From NCBI GenBank assembly GCA_017303895.1, contig JAFLBF010000001.1, positions 434,001 through 498,000 of the forward strand: a stretch of 64,000 nt of DNA, written 5' to 3'. The notes under the pieces are model-generated. The model worked only from the letters and a program-made list of their open reading frames with translations. It did no database searches and was not told the DNA's origin. This document shows, piece by piece, positions 30,101 to 36,693 of this stretch. The translations under genes and the position numbers were made by a program. Source of the stretch: Bacteroidota bacterium (GTDB lineage: Bacteria; Bacteroidota; Bacteroidia; 2-12-FULL-35-15). Position 1 is the first letter of the stretch; every line of letters starts with the position of its first letter.

Positions 30101-31170
30101 GTTCGGATACTGCCAGCAGGCCGGTTACAATCTATTCACAACCGAATGCTGCATTCAATAGTAATGTTGTATGTTGGGGAAGTGCAACAACATTCGAAAA
30201 TTTATCGACTACAGCCAACGGAACGATCACCAATTCATTCTGGAACTTTGGAGATGGAAGCACCTCTACACTTACAAATCCATCGCATGTGTTGTTGACA
30301 CAAAATGATACATTCAATGTAACGCTGGTTGTTACTACCAGCTTTGGTTGTATTGACTCTATAACACAACAGGTAACCACCTTCCCTATTCCGGTATTTA
30401 ATTTTTCACCTCAACAAACAAGTGGTTGTGAAACTTTCACAACCGGTTTCAACGACAATTCAACCGTGAGTGGCGGCACGATTGTAAACTGGCTATGGAA
30501 CTTTGGAGATGGCAATATGACCTTCACACAAAACCCAACACACACCTATGATTCGGCAGGCACTTATTTTGTTTCACTCACCATTACCAGCTCGTTTGGC
30601 TGTCAAATGACCGACACATTAAGCTTCCCTGTTGTTGTGTTCCCTCGACCAATAGCTGCATTCACTGCTACCCCAGATGAGACCTCCATCTATGAACCCA
30701 ATATTCAGTTCAACAACGAATCGCAGGGAGCCACCATGTGGGATTGGGATCTGGGAGATACAGAAACAAGCATTCAATACGAACCTTATCACACCTATCC
30801 GGATACCGGAACGTACATGGTAACACAAATTGCCATCAACGAATTTGGCTGTAGAGATACTGTTCAACATCCTATTCGTATCAATGGAGAGGCCAGCGTG
30901 TTTATCCCAAATGCCTTTACGCCAAATAGCAATGGTCTGAATGATGTATTTAAACCTAAATTATATGGTGTGATCGAGTTCCAGATGTTGATCTTTGATC
31001 GTTGGGGTAACGAGATCTTCAAAACAGAAGACATGAATGAAGGCTGGAATGGAAAGTTATATGGTGTTGGAGAGCCTGTTCAGCAGGATGTGTATGTGTA
31101 CAAGATATTTACAAAGGATATACTATACAATGATCATCAATATATCGGTCATGTAACCGTTGTTAGATAA
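24109..31170 (+). CDS. Giant PKD-repeat surface protein with T9SS type B sorting domain
   Basis: 2353 residues. The only usable start is GTG at 24109: after the stop at 24061 there is no ATG, and the signal peptide (about 1-30) follows directly. I count about 22 PKD-type repeats of 80-90 residues with cores such as WSWNFGDGSPLDTNPNPSH and WTWDFGDGSPANN. They are interrupted around residues 640-870 by three Ig-like modules with TATAPGGTYxWYN cores. The last ~95 residues, from VFIPNAFTPNSNGLNDVF through FDRWGNEIF, are the gliding-motility-associated C-terminal domain (CHU_C), a type B signal for the type IX secretion system. The product should be secreted and anchored or released at the cell surface; adhesion, polysaccharide binding or matrix formation are the usual roles. 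It is monocistronic. Confidence 0.95.
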   Translation: MHHTKHTFFKISLRLLLTLAFVFVLKGTFANCVNINASFTTSQTLICGPGATSISFVNTSTGPDAATVNYSWYLNGVFFDNTSGLSAPNNSTISTVGTYNYMLIAFDPSVPCRDTAIVQVIIRPTPNASFTFTPNNQCAETTIAFTNTSTGTGAFTTYAWNFGDAGTSTSPSPTHVYTTGGTYNVSLTISNGTGCTSTFNTTVTVLPRPVANIAGDDGDGDTQYCLSPVDTTSIETVSFFNFTTGAVSYSWNFGDGSPVVNTASTATLTHTYTSYGTYTVTMVATGANGCTTTTTLAVVFDKFVSASFSVPLLQFSGCAPHTVSPVNASQNADTYVWNFGDGTPPVTTTSPIPPSHTYTVGGSYTISVVAANSCNSSNATVGPITVVGAPIPNFTATPTLGCSPQTVTFGNTTTGASPVNNYYWNFGNGNTINGVRFPPPQVYTQGTWTIMMVTGNACGTDTMFRTIVVDTIPTALMTATPLEGCTPLTVATTNTSTGGNLSYQWYIDGVLTYTTATIPNQTFTAPAGNAPVNHTIRLIVSNHCGSDDTIVTIVVHPLVQAIVSPLTSTICEGSSVTFTQSSLGDQLTYLWDFGNGNTSTAAAPPAQTYPVAGNYTILLTVTGYCGTDTATAFVHVNPIPVAPTAPGTSICAGSTATLTATAPGGTYQWYNAPTAGTLLQTGGSYTTPALTDTTDFYVQTTVLGCTSPRTVVTVIVNPTPVAPTAVGTTICAGDSATLNATAPGGTYEWYNAASGGTLLQTGASYTTPPLLTSTTYYVQSTAAGCTSPRTAVTVTVNPTPAAPTVAPGVICEGGSTTLTATAPGGTYTWYDSISGGTLLNTGNTFTTPVLTNNTTYYVQFTIAGCPGPMSPVLVTVNPYPVADIVPDVNSGCQGLVVNFNNNSTLGGTYSWNFAGATPATSTAYSPAPITFNAAGNNLVYLVVTVAGCTSNDSATISIAPLPVPAFTISPASGCSPVTSSFNNTSVVTAGDTYFWNFDNGNTSTLQNPGPETYTTSGVDSIYTVQLIIAAANGCSDSTTQTVTVHANPVALFTPSADTVCANTAITFSNNSTGATTYSWNFGDAGTSTLTNPTHTYPAPDNYTVQLIASSAFACVDTTELMIVVDSVPVAAFTNTTECVGVATQFTNTAQGSIVSWSWNFGDGSPLDTNPNPSHSYASNGTYSVSLTVTNSFGCTNTVTQNVIVNAVPVAAFNSTTACLGQNTNFTDITSGTPIGWTWDFGDGSPANNTQNPTHVYATDGTFNVTLVAFGGSGCSDTITANVIVNPIPTANFSTSDVCTNDTMFFTSTSTGAPDTFVWDFGDGFSDTGNNTSTNHVYNTAGTYNVVLTVGYGASGCTNTTTIAVSAFPLTVPNFTSTTPCMNVATTFTDATTNTPVQWTWDFGDGSPLDNSQNPSHTYATDGLYPVTLITENVFGCRDSISIDATVNPLPVAAFSFDTVCLNTATTFTDQSTSAVGWSWDFGDGATSTNNSPTHTYALDGTYTVTLIVSNVFGCTDTITHSIIVHPNPVSAFTANTACHTYATNFTDNSTAAVSWEWDLGDASPLNANQSPSYIYANPGNYSVSLLVTNIFGCTNSSSQTITVLPQPVADFSYSIACARQAVNFTDLTTVSSPVSWSWDFGDGSPADNNQNPSHVYALGGTYNVTLIVSNVAGCNDTITQPVIVNTVPTPLFTANTSCQGTVTSFTDLSTDAVAINNWYYDFDDGNSSFSQNPNYIYAAAGTYNVSLTVTNINGCDSTVVIPITVNVFPDAIYSVDTVCVGTPTTFTDNSTGAPTQWTWNFGDGNNSTTGPVTTHTYATAGSYLTSLTVSSGAGCTDQAFQIVVVRSDVQAGIAAANAICEDNVLNMTDASVVTVGTILSQTWDFGDGSPLSTSLNTSHVYANAGIYVITHVVVSDGGCTSTAYDTVVVNPLPLANFTTANTCQNQASNFTDASSGLINSWNWNFGDGGTDTTQNPAHVYATAGNFTTTLIVTTAAGCSDTASRPVTIYSQPNAAFNSNVVCWGSATTFENLSTTANGTITNSFWNFGDGSTSTLTNPSHVLLTQNDTFNVTLVVTTSFGCIDSITQQVTTFPIPVFNFSPQQTSGCETFTTGFNDNSTVSGGTIVNWLWNFGDGNMTFTQNPTHTYDSAGTYFVSLTITSSFGCQMTDTLSFPVVVFPRPIAAFTATPDETSIYEPNIQFNNESQGATMWDWDLGDTETSIQYEPYHTYPDTGTYMVTQIAINEFGCRDTVQHPIRINGEASVFIPNAFTPNSNGLNDVFKPKLYGVIEFQMLIFDRWGNEIFKTEDMNEGWNGKLYGVGEPVQQDVYVYKIFTKDILYNDHQYIGHVTVVR

Positions 31171-31172
31171 AG

Positions 31173-31204
31173 AAAAAGGCTCCAAAAATTTGGAGCCTTT
31201 TTTT
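31173..31204. terminator. Rho-independent terminator, bidirectional
   Basis: AAAAAGGCTCCAAA (31173-31186) pairs with TTTGGAGCCTTTTT (31189-31202). T-runs occur on both strands, between convergent genes. It touches the stop codon of the minus-strand gene at 31203. Confidence 0.88.
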
Positions 31205-31487
31205 ATCTTTTTTTCCTTTTCTGTTTTCCTTGCGTTGCAGTTCCGAAACCATCACCATCTACATTATGGCGGCTTTTTTCTTTCTTTCTCCGGTTATAGG
31301 ATGTTCCGTTGTGCTTGATATTCTTATCCTTTTTCGGTTTATCAAAATGTTGCATCTGTTTGTGTGGCTTCTGTTCCTTTTTGAACATACGGCTAAACAA
31401 ACCTCCTTCCTTTTCTTTTCCCGCCTGAGCATTAGAAACGGTTGACGCCCCGATCAATAAAAGTGTAACTAAGAGAAATTTTTTCAT
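31203..31487 (-). CDS. Small, strongly basic secreted protein
   Basis: 94 residues from ATG 31487, which opens the signal peptide MKKFLLVTLLLIGASTVSNA; an upstream ATG at 31517 adds ten residues before it. The mature part is very rich in Lys, Arg and His and contains the cluster NRRKKEKSRHNVDGDG, with a QKRKKR tail. It is probably disordered. I do not recognise a family; binding to anionic polymers (nucleic acid or polysaccharide) is a guess from charge alone. Confidence 0.6.
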   Translation of the reverse strand: MKKFLLVTLLLIGASTVSNAQAGKEKEGGLFSRMFKKEQKPHKQMQHFDKPKKDKNIKHNGTSYNRRKKEKSRHNVDGDGFGTATQGKQKRKKR

Positions 31488-31595
31488 CGCACCCCTGCTT
31501 TTTTTAATGAATAGCAAATATATATATTCCTTTTATATTTTTTAGTTCTCGTTTTTTTTTCTTTTCTTTATAGGGTAAATACTTATAAACAAGAT

Positions 31596-31802
31596 ATGAA
31601 AAAAATCTTTTTAAGCACAGCATTTTTTGCTTTTTCTTTAGTCATTATTGGCCCGGGGTGTTCCGGAAGTAAAACAGAGAACAAGGAACAAAAGGTAGCA
31701 GAGCAGTACCAATGCCCAATGAAATGCACCGAAGAGGTATTCACCAAACCGGGTAAATGCCCTGTTTGTGAAATGGATCTTGAAAAAATCAGCAACAGTT
31801 AA
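31596..31802 (+). CDS. Small lipoprotein with heavy-metal-binding (HMBD) domain
   Basis: 68 residues. The lipoprotein signal has Cys in IIGPGC (about 22). The mature part contains YQCPMKCTEEVFTKPGKCPVCEMDL, given here as positions 38-62, with its key Cys pairs CPM-C and CPVC. This is the heavy-metal-binding domain found at the ends of CusB/CzcB-type efflux adaptors and in small copper-binding lipoproteins. It probably binds copper or zinc in the periplasm. No efflux genes are adjacent. The next gene starts 12 bases downstream, so they may share a transcript. Confidence 0.85.
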   Translation: MKKIFLSTAFFAFSLVIIGPGCSGSKTENKEQKVAEQYQCPMKCTEEVFTKPGKCPVCEMDLEKISNS

Positions 31803-31814
31803 TCTCTATCAATA

Positions 31815-32894
31815 ATGAAAAAACACCTATTTGCATTTGCCTTAGCTTTTTCAGGGGCAGCCGCTTTTTCTCAAAGCTACAATAGCCCGGAAAGCATTGA
31901 GTTTGATTATGCCAACAACCGCTGGTTCATTGCCAATAATGGCGGAAACAATATTTTAACCCGTAATAGCACTACCGGGGCATTGGCTGTTTTTGCTACC
32001 GGCTTTTCCGGAGGCGGTCCACATGGCTTGGAAATTGTGAACGACACACTATATGCTTGTGCCGGAGGCAATTTAAAAGCTTTTAATATCAATACAGGCG
32101 CTGCTGTTTTTAATATAAGCCTTGGCGCAACATTTTTAAACGGGATCACACACGATAACTCTGGTAACTTATATATTACAGACTACAGCGGAAACAAGAT
32201 CTATCGTTTTGATATCACCACACGTCAATTCAATGCCTTTGTTTCATCAGGATTAAGCAGTCCGAACGGGATCATTTTTGATCAACCCAACAATCGTTGT
32301 GTTTTTGTACAATGGACCGGAGCCATTAAAAGCGTTTCGTTACTTGACTCTACTGTAACCACATTGGTTGCTTCATCTGGATTGAGCAGTGTGGATGGGA
32401 TCACAAAAGATGGTGTAGGAAATTATTTCCTCTCATCCTGGAGTCCGACAAGGATCACACGCTACAGCAACACATTTACATCACCAACCGCTGTTGTTAC
32501 AACAGGTCTGAGCAACCCTGCCGATATCTTTTATAATGTAATTACAGATACGCTAGGAGTTCCCAATTCCGGCAGCGGCAACAATACCACTTATCATTAC
32601 TTTGGTTCTCCTACCTCTATTGATGAAATGAGTAACGTTACTGAGCCTATTGTTTTTCCTAATCCAATAAGCAAATCGGCTACCATCACATTTGAGTTAA
32701 CTCAAACTGAAAAAGTAAATGTTTCGTTATACGATGAAAAAGGTGCTTTGGTAAAAATGATCGCTGAAGAACAAATGTTCAAAGGAAAGAATTCTGTCTT
32801 CTTGAACAGGGCGGGTCTGGCAGCAGGAAGTTATTTTTTAAAGATCAGTACACAGGATGCTATACAAACAAAAAAGCTGATCATTACCGAATAG
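31815..32894 (+). CDS. Secreted beta-propeller (NHL/SMP-30-like) protein with T9SS type A sorting domain
   Basis: 359 residues. A signal peptide (1-19, ending AAFSQ) precedes repeats resembling NHL/SGL propeller blades (about 25-270; for example FLNGITHDNSGNLYITDY and GLSSPNGIIFDQPNNR). The last ~80 residues begin FPNPISKSATITFEL and end GSYFLKISTQDAIQTKKLII, the type A C-terminal signal for the type IX secretion system. It is therefore an exported surface or released protein. A lactonase or carbohydrate-binding role is possible for the propeller but no catalytic residues are clear. Confidence 0.9.
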   Translation: MKKHLFAFALAFSGAAAFSQSYNSPESIEFDYANNRWFIANNGGNNILTRNSTTGALAVFATGFSGGGPHGLEIVNDTLYACAGGNLKAFNINTGAAVFNISLGATFLNGITHDNSGNLYITDYSGNKIYRFDITTRQFNAFVSSGLSSPNGIIFDQPNNRCVFVQWTGAIKSVSLLDSTVTTLVASSGLSSVDGITKDGVGNYFLSSWSPTRITRYSNTFTSPTAVVTTGLSNPADIFYNVITDTLGVPNSGSGNNTTYHYFGSPTSIDEMSNVTEPIVFPNPISKSATITFELTQTEKVNVSLYDEKGALVKMIAEEQMFKGKNSVFLNRAGLAAGSYFLKISTQDAIQTKKLIITE

Positions 32895-32913
32895 GAATAT
32901 CAGGAGTATAAAA

Positions 32914-32949
32914 TAAAAAAACACCATACTAAGTATGGTGTTTTTTTTA
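32914..32949. terminator. Rho-independent terminator, bidirectional
   Basis: ACACCATAC (32921-32929) pairs with GTATGGTGT (32933-32941). An A-run precedes it and eight T residues follow. It lies between convergent genes. Confidence 0.88.
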
Positions 32950-32967
32950 TCTGTTACAGAAAGAAGA

Positions 32968-33195
32968 CTAGTGGTGAGCTTCTTCAGTTGCAGGAGCTGC
33001 AGTTGCTGCAGAGTCAACTACTGTAGTAGCAGCTGAATCGATAGCCTCAGTGATTGATTGGCTAGCAGCGTTCAATAATGAATCAGCTAATTTTTGTGCA
33101 TCAGCTTCCATTTTTGCTTTTTCTTCTGCGCTTGGTCCGCAAGCTACAATGCTCATTGCACCAGCAACGAACAATACTGTAAATAATTTTTTCAT
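32968..33195 (-). CDS. Small Ala-rich lipoprotein
   Basis: 75 residues. A lipoprotein signal (MKKLFTVLFVAGAMSIVAC, Cys19) is followed by a helical, Ala/Glu/Ser-rich region ending in EEAHH. Function unknown; such short lipoproteins are common in the outer membrane of this phylum. It has the best-formed promoter in the window, with both a -33 and a -7 element, and an unusual CAAA-repeat leader, suggesting strong expression. Confidence 0.8.
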   Translation of the reverse strand: MKKLFTVLFVAGAMSIVACGPSAEEKAKMEADAQKLADSLLNAASQSITEAIDSAATTVVDSAATAAPATEEAHH

Positions 33196-33196
33196 T

Positions 33197-33212
33197 TTGT
33201 TTGTTTGTTTGT
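33197..33212 (-). repeat. CAAA tetranucleotide repeat in the 5' leader
   Basis: Four tandem copies (TTTG on the plus strand) lie directly before the ATG of the small lipoprotein gene. An A-rich leader aids translation in this phylum; the repeat could also vary in copy number. Confidence 0.55.
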
Positions 33213-33241
33213 TTTTTGGTTAATACTAGTATCTAGAGCGC

Positions 33242-33272
33242 AAAAGTAATACTTTTTTTCTATTGAGCAAAT
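33242..33272 (-). promoter_or_regulatory. Complete promoter: -33 TTTG, 19-bp spacer, -7 TACTTTTG
   Basis: On the minus strand TTTG (33272-33269) is separated by 19 bases from TACTTTTG (33249-33242), the ideal arrangement for the primary sigma factor of Bacteroidota. It drives the small lipoprotein gene at 32968-33195. Confidence 0.8.
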
Positions 33273-33309
33273 TGATTATCAAAAGTATAGAACTTTTTTC
33301 TGTAAATCA

Positions 33310-33343
33310 TTTGCCCAAACAACCATTTTTAATCATAACTTTG
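33310..33343 (+). promoter_or_regulatory. Promoter: -33 TTTG, 22-bp spacer, -7 TAACTTTG
   Basis: TTTG (33310-33313) and TAACTTTG (33336-33343) lie 43 bases upstream of the superoxide dismutase ATG. Confidence 0.7.
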
Positions 33344-33385
33344 GGACAAATATTTAATTATTAATCTCTTAAAACCCTTTATAAT

Positions 33386-33991
33386 ATGGCTTTTGAATTA
33401 CCAAAATTAGCGTATGCATACAATGCATTGGAGCCTCATATCGATGCTCGTACCATGGAAATACACCATACAAAACATCACCAGGCGTATGTTACGAACC
33501 TAAATAATGCCATTGCAGGCACAGATGCTGAAAAATTAAGCATTGAAGAGATCTGCAAGAACATCTCTAAATACCCAATGCCTGTTCGTAATAATGGCGG
33601 AGGGCACTTCAACCACACTATGTTCTGGAGCATTATGGCACCAAATGCGGGTGGCGAACCAACTGGAGAGTTGGCAACAGCTATCAATACTGCTTTTGGA
33701 ACATTTGCTGAATTTAAAACACAATTCGCGAATGCAGCTGCAACTCGTTTCGGTTCAGGTTGGGCTTGGCTTTTAGTAAAAGACGGAAAATTGGTTGTTA
33801 GCTCTACTCCAAACCAGGATAATCCATTAATGGATGTTGCTGAAGTAAAAGGAACACCGATCCTTGGGATCGATGTGTGGGAACACGCTTATTACTTACA
33901 TTACCAAAACAGACGTCCGGACTATGTTTCTGCATTCTGGAACGTGATCAACTGGAACCAAGTGGCAGCAAACCTTAAGGCTGCTAAATAA
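33386..33991 (+). CDS. Superoxide dismutase, Fe/Mn family
   Basis: 201 residues, full length. Metal ligands are His27 (in HHTKHH), the His of HFNHTMFW (about 75), and Asp and His in [10 protein letters not shown] (about 161-165). The Gly-rich GGGHFNH and the Gln in NQDNPL follow the Mn-type pattern, but enzymes of this phylum can use either metal, so metal specificity is left open. It converts superoxide to peroxide and oxygen in the cytoplasm. It has its own promoter. The TM2 gene starts 13 bases after the stop. Confidence 0.96.
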   Translation: MAFELPKLAYAYNALEPHIDARTMEIHHTKHHQAYVTNLNNAIAGTDAEKLSIEEICKNISKYPMPVRNNGGGHFNHTMFWSIMAPNAGGEPTGELATAINTAFGTFAEFKTQFANAAATRFGSGWAWLLVKDGKLVVSSTPNQDNPLMDVAEVKGTPILGIDVWEHAYYLHYQNRRPDYVSAFWNVINWNQVAANLKAAK

Positions 33992-34004
33992 TAGGATCAT
34001 TTAT

Positions 34005-34421
34005 ATGGAAAAGCTCATCGTATCATTTCTTTTTTTGATGCTGATGAGCTTTTCTTTTTCAGCGAAAGCAAACAATGGCGTCTTGTTTCATGGCGACACC
34101 GTATTGCTGAGTCAGGGAAGCGACTCTGTTGCTTTTGTTTCTCCGGGAATTTCAAAAGACAGCACCAAACAAAAAAAATTAGTCTCCGCACTTTTCGCTT
34201 TCCCATTCCCTTTTGGTTTTATGGGCGCACACCGTGTGATACTCGGAACCAAACCCTGGGTGCCTGTAGTGTATGTGGTAACACTGGGCGGCTGTTTTGG
34301 GCTCTTACCCCTTATCGACTTTTGTGTGTTGAGCTTTAGTAAAGACATCAGCGAATTTGAAAACAACCCGAATGTTTTCATGTGGATAAAAGAAAAAAAG
34401 GAAAAGGAGGAAAGCGAATGA
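34005..34421 (+). CDS. TM2-domain membrane protein with signal peptide
   Basis: 138 residues. A signal peptide (1-22, ending FSAKA) is followed by a linker and a TM2 domain: KKLVSALFAFPFPFGFMGAHR (as positions about 57-77), then a second helix with the turn GGCFGLLPLIDF. The C-terminus is a Lys/Glu-rich tail, which also contains the ribosome-binding site of nadD. Function is unknown for the bacterial family. A 12-bp inverted repeat covers the first 17 codons. The stop overlaps the nadD start (ATGA). Confidence 0.85.
   Translation: MEKLIVSFLFLMLMSFSFSAKANNGVLFHGDTVLLSQGSDSVAFVSPGISKDSTKQKKLVSALFAFPFPFGFMGAHRVILGTKPWVPVVYVVTLGGCFGLLPLIDFCVLSFSKDISEFENNPNVFMWIKEKKEKEESE
34008..34054 (+). promoter_or_regulatory. 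Long hairpin over the TM2-gene start
   Basis: GAAAAGCTCATC (34008-34019) pairs perfectly with GATGAGCTTTTC (34043-34054), followed by a T-rich stretch. It begins at the fourth base of the TM2 coding sequence and 17 bases after the sod stop. It could terminate part of the sod message or hide the TM2 start. Confidence 0.5.
34404..34410 (+). promoter_or_regulatory. Strong Shine-Dalgarno sequence AAGGAGG before nadD
   Basis: Seven bases upstream of the ATG at 34418. Shine-Dalgarno sequences are otherwise nearly absent in the window. It lies inside the Lys/Glu-rich codons of the preceding gene, so coding bias may create it. It still supports ATG 34418 over the upstream in-frame ATG at 34382. Confidence 0.5.
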
Positions 34422-34993
34422 AAGTAGGACTGTTCTTCGGATCTTTTAATCCCATCCATATCGGACACATGGCGCTGGCCAACTATATGCTGGAGTTTGG
34501 TGCATTGGATAAAGTGTGGTTTGTGGTATCGCCTCATAATCCGCATAAAGAAAAAGCATCACTGTTGGATGAAAAGCATCGTTTACGACTGGTGGATCTG
34601 GCCATTGGCGATAATGCTAAGATGAAGGCGAGCGACATTGAATTCAAATTGCCACAGCCATCATACACCGTTAACACATTGGCTTATCTGAAAGAGAAGT
34701 ATCCATCCTACGAGTTCGCCTTGATCATGGGAGCCGATAATCTGGCGAATTTTCACAAATGGAAAAATCATGAAGAGATCCTGAAACAATGCGAGTTGCT
34801 GGTGTATCCCCGTCCGGAAACAGATGGAGGTTCGCTACGAACACATCATAAAGTAAAACTGATCGATGCTCCACTGATAGAGATCTCCTCTACATTCATT
34901 CGTAAAGCCATCAAAGAGAAAAAAGATGTGCGTTATTTTTTACCGGAAGCAACCTGGAAGTATATTCAGGAAATGCACTTCTATGAAAAATAA
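34418..34993 (+). CDS. nadD: Nicotinate-nucleotide adenylyltransferase
   Basis: 191 residues from ATG 34418. The nucleotidyltransferase motif GSFNPIHIGH (about 8-17) and the C-terminal SSTFIRKAI signature are intact. It joins nicotinate mononucleotide and ATP to form deamido-NAD in NAD synthesis; quinolinate synthase (nadA) for the same pathway is at 59925-60911. The start overlaps the TM2 stop by four bases (ATGA), suggesting translational coupling. An upstream ATG at 34382 would add 12 very basic residues and is less likely. Confidence 0.93.
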   Translation: MKVGLFFGSFNPIHIGHMALANYMLEFGALDKVWFVVSPHNPHKEKASLLDEKHRLRLVDLAIGDNAKMKASDIEFKLPQPSYTVNTLAYLKEKYPSYEFALIMGADNLANFHKWKNHEEILKQCELLVYPRPETDGGSLRTHHKVKLIDAPLIEISSTFIRKAIKEKKDVRYFLPEATWKYIQEMHFYEK

Positions 34994-35014
34994 AAACGCC
35001 CCGTTGCCGGGGCG
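34990..35014 (-). terminator. GC-rich terminator for the minus-strand gene
   Basis: CGCCCCG (34997-35003) and CGGGGCG (35008-35014) form a stem. On the minus strand it is followed by a T-run that overlaps the nadD stop, so it serves the gene at 35045-35419. Confidence 0.75.
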
Positions 35015-35044
35015 CTCAAATAAAAATTTTCTAGCAAGCTCCAA

Positions 35045-35419
35045 TTAGTTCGAAGTTCCCAGATCAAATGGCAATGCATCCTCAAAAGCCATGATCGGCT
35101 CTGATTCAATTGCCACTCCACCGCTTGGAATTGTTAAGCCGGTTTCTTTGGCCGGTAACACTTTTTTGTTGGCTTTGATAGCCGCAATAGATGTTACATT
35201 CAAACCATTTAATTCCAGTTTCAATTCTTTTAAACACATTCCTAAAGCAATTGCTTTTTTAGTGTTTGTGATCAAGAATTCTACATCAAACTCGTCTGAG
35301 TTCTCTGATCTTGATTTTACGGTATGATCAATTTTGTTTTCAATGCAGTATTCAATTAAGGCAAAGATGTTCTTTTTCTTAATTGTAACTGATGGGGTTG
35401 CTTCGTTCATAAAACTCAT
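35045..35419 (-). CDS. Hypothetical protein of 124 residues
   Basis: Soluble, with no signal peptide. The first part has a basic patch (TIKKKNIFALIEYCIE) followed by alternating helix and strand; the C-terminal ~35 residues are Pro/Gly/Ser-rich and probably flexible. I do not recognise a family. ATG 35419 and ATG 35410 are both possible starts. A TAACTTTA at 35466-35459 is one base off the -7 consensus. Upstream lies a striking run of phased T-tracts. The gene has its own GC-rich terminator. Confidence 0.65.
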   Translation of the reverse strand: MSFMNEATPSVTIKKKNIFALIEYCIENKIDHTVKSRSENSDEFDVEFLITNTKKAIALGMCLKELKLELNGLNVTSIAAIKANKKVLPAKETGLTIPSGGVAIESEPIMAFEDALPFDLGTSN

Positions 35420-35528
35420 GGCAAAATTTTTAATTTGATTTATATTTAATAACCAAGGTAAAGTTAAGCCAATAATACAGGAAAGTAAAGCTTAAAATAT
35501 TAACATTTATAAGAAAACTGTTAATAGC

Positions 35529-35626
35529 TTTTGGGTGTGTTTTGACAAAAAATGGCCGTTTTTGAGTCGATTTTTGCTGTTTTTTGACAATTTTTATGCG
35601 TTTTTAAGCATTTTTGCCATTTTTTA
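35529..35626. promoter_or_regulatory. Helically phased T-tracts (predicted curved DNA)
   Basis: T-tracts of four to six bases start at 35529, 35540, 35559, 35571, 35580, 35591, 35601, 35611 and 35620, mostly 9-12 bp apart, with an A-tract at 35547-35552 filling the one gap. Spacing close to the helical repeat is the classic arrangement for intrinsic bending. The tract lies 110-210 bp upstream of the gene at 35045-35419. Confidence 0.6.
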
Positions 35627-36607
35627 AAAATAAAAGGCGAACAAATTCACAAACAAGGAAGCGATCAAGATGAGGAACAAGATCTCCCCTATCCACTCCT
35701 TTTTCATTTCCGAAAAATAGTTCGCACAAAACACTGCTGCCGGTATGGCAAATGCCGAAAAATATTTTGTGGATAGCTCCGGGGCAGGAAATACAGTAAG
35801 CACCGATATAAAGAACAGCCAAATGAACAGACTCATTCCTTTTTTGCTTCGTTGTGAACCGGCTCCGATGGTTGCAAATGCTTTAAAAAACGAGAACAGG
35901 ATCAGCAACCAGCCAATTCCGATCATCAGATAAAAGCTGTCAGCGATCTCCATCTTTGGTTGCTCACGCATCAAGGGGTAGAACATTTTATCATACCACA
36001 AATAATCTGTGATATCGTTCCAAAAATAAAACACGATCACAAAAGAATATGGAGTGATCACACCCAAAAAGGAAATGAACCATTCTCTCCAATTGAAAGG
36101 GCGTAGCAAAATAAAGGCGATACCCAATACCGGAAAAAATACAGCATAGGGGAAATAAAACAAAGAAGCGATCGACAAAAGAAAGCCGGCATCAAATGCC
36201 TGAGAAAAAGCCTGATCTTTTCTGTAGGAACTTAAGAGCTTATTAACCGCAAACAATAAAAACAAATTTGCAAACTGTTGTGGATGAAACATCAACATGG
36301 CGCTATTGTTACTCATAAACACCATATAGAATAAGGCCGGCAGGTACGATTGCTTTTTGAGCACCTCGTTCTCATTAACAATATAATTCAGCAAAAAGGC
36401 CTGCGACACCACCAGTACATAGCCCAATACAACACTTAACCAGGGCAATGCGTATGCTCCACGACCTATTAATTCAAACAAAGGCATGGTATGACGCACC
36501 TGCAACACCTGCGGATGCAGCATCCCAAATAGCCAGATAACAATTGCCATGATGGGCAAAACCACCAGAGCAATTGCATTGTTCGATCTAAAAAAGCGTA
36601 TAAACAT
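35624..36607 (-). CDS. Multi-spanning membrane protein, DUF6427-like
   Basis: 327 residues with about nine to ten hydrophobic helices and short loops. Conserved-looking stretches include NNSAMLMFHPQQFANLF and LRPFNWREW. I associate this layout, together with its place beside purD and a small membrane protein, with the DUF6427 family seen next to purD in Flavobacteria. That assignment is from memory of synteny and topology. Function unknown. It diverges from the small gene at 36694. Confidence 0.75.
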   Translation of the reverse strand: MFIRFFRSNNAIALVVLPIMAIVIWLFGMLHPQVLQVRHTMPLFELIGRGAYALPWLSVVLGYVLVVSQAFLLNYIVNENEVLKKQSYLPALFYMVFMSNNSAMLMFHPQQFANLFLLFAVNKLLSSYRKDQAFSQAFDAGFLLSIASLFYFPYAVFFPVLGIAFILLRPFNWREWFISFLGVITPYSFVIVFYFWNDITDYLWYDKMFYPLMREQPKMEIADSFYLMIGIGWLLILFSFFKAFATIGAGSQRSKKGMSLFIWLFFISVLTVFPAPELSTKYFSAFAIPAAVFCANYFSEMKKEWIGEILFLILIASLFVNLFAFYF

Positions 36608-36659
36608 AAATGAATGGCTAAAAATAGCTTAAAAAATTATGCGTTTTAAATATTTTGTG

Positions 36660-36667
36660 TACATTTG
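36660..36667 (+). promoter_or_regulatory. Promoter -7 element TACATTTG
   Basis: Perfect TAnnTTTG, 26 bases before the ATG at 36694. Confidence 0.5.
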
Positions 36668-36693
36668 GATCCAGAATTAAAAATCTTTTAGCT

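Noticed and set aside
24109-31170. CRISPR array or DNA tandem repeat, and the long antisense frames across this gene
   Set aside because: The repeats are protein-level PKD units with diverged DNA and no constant spacers. The antisense frames follow from the Thr/Asn-rich codon pattern and lack signals of their own.
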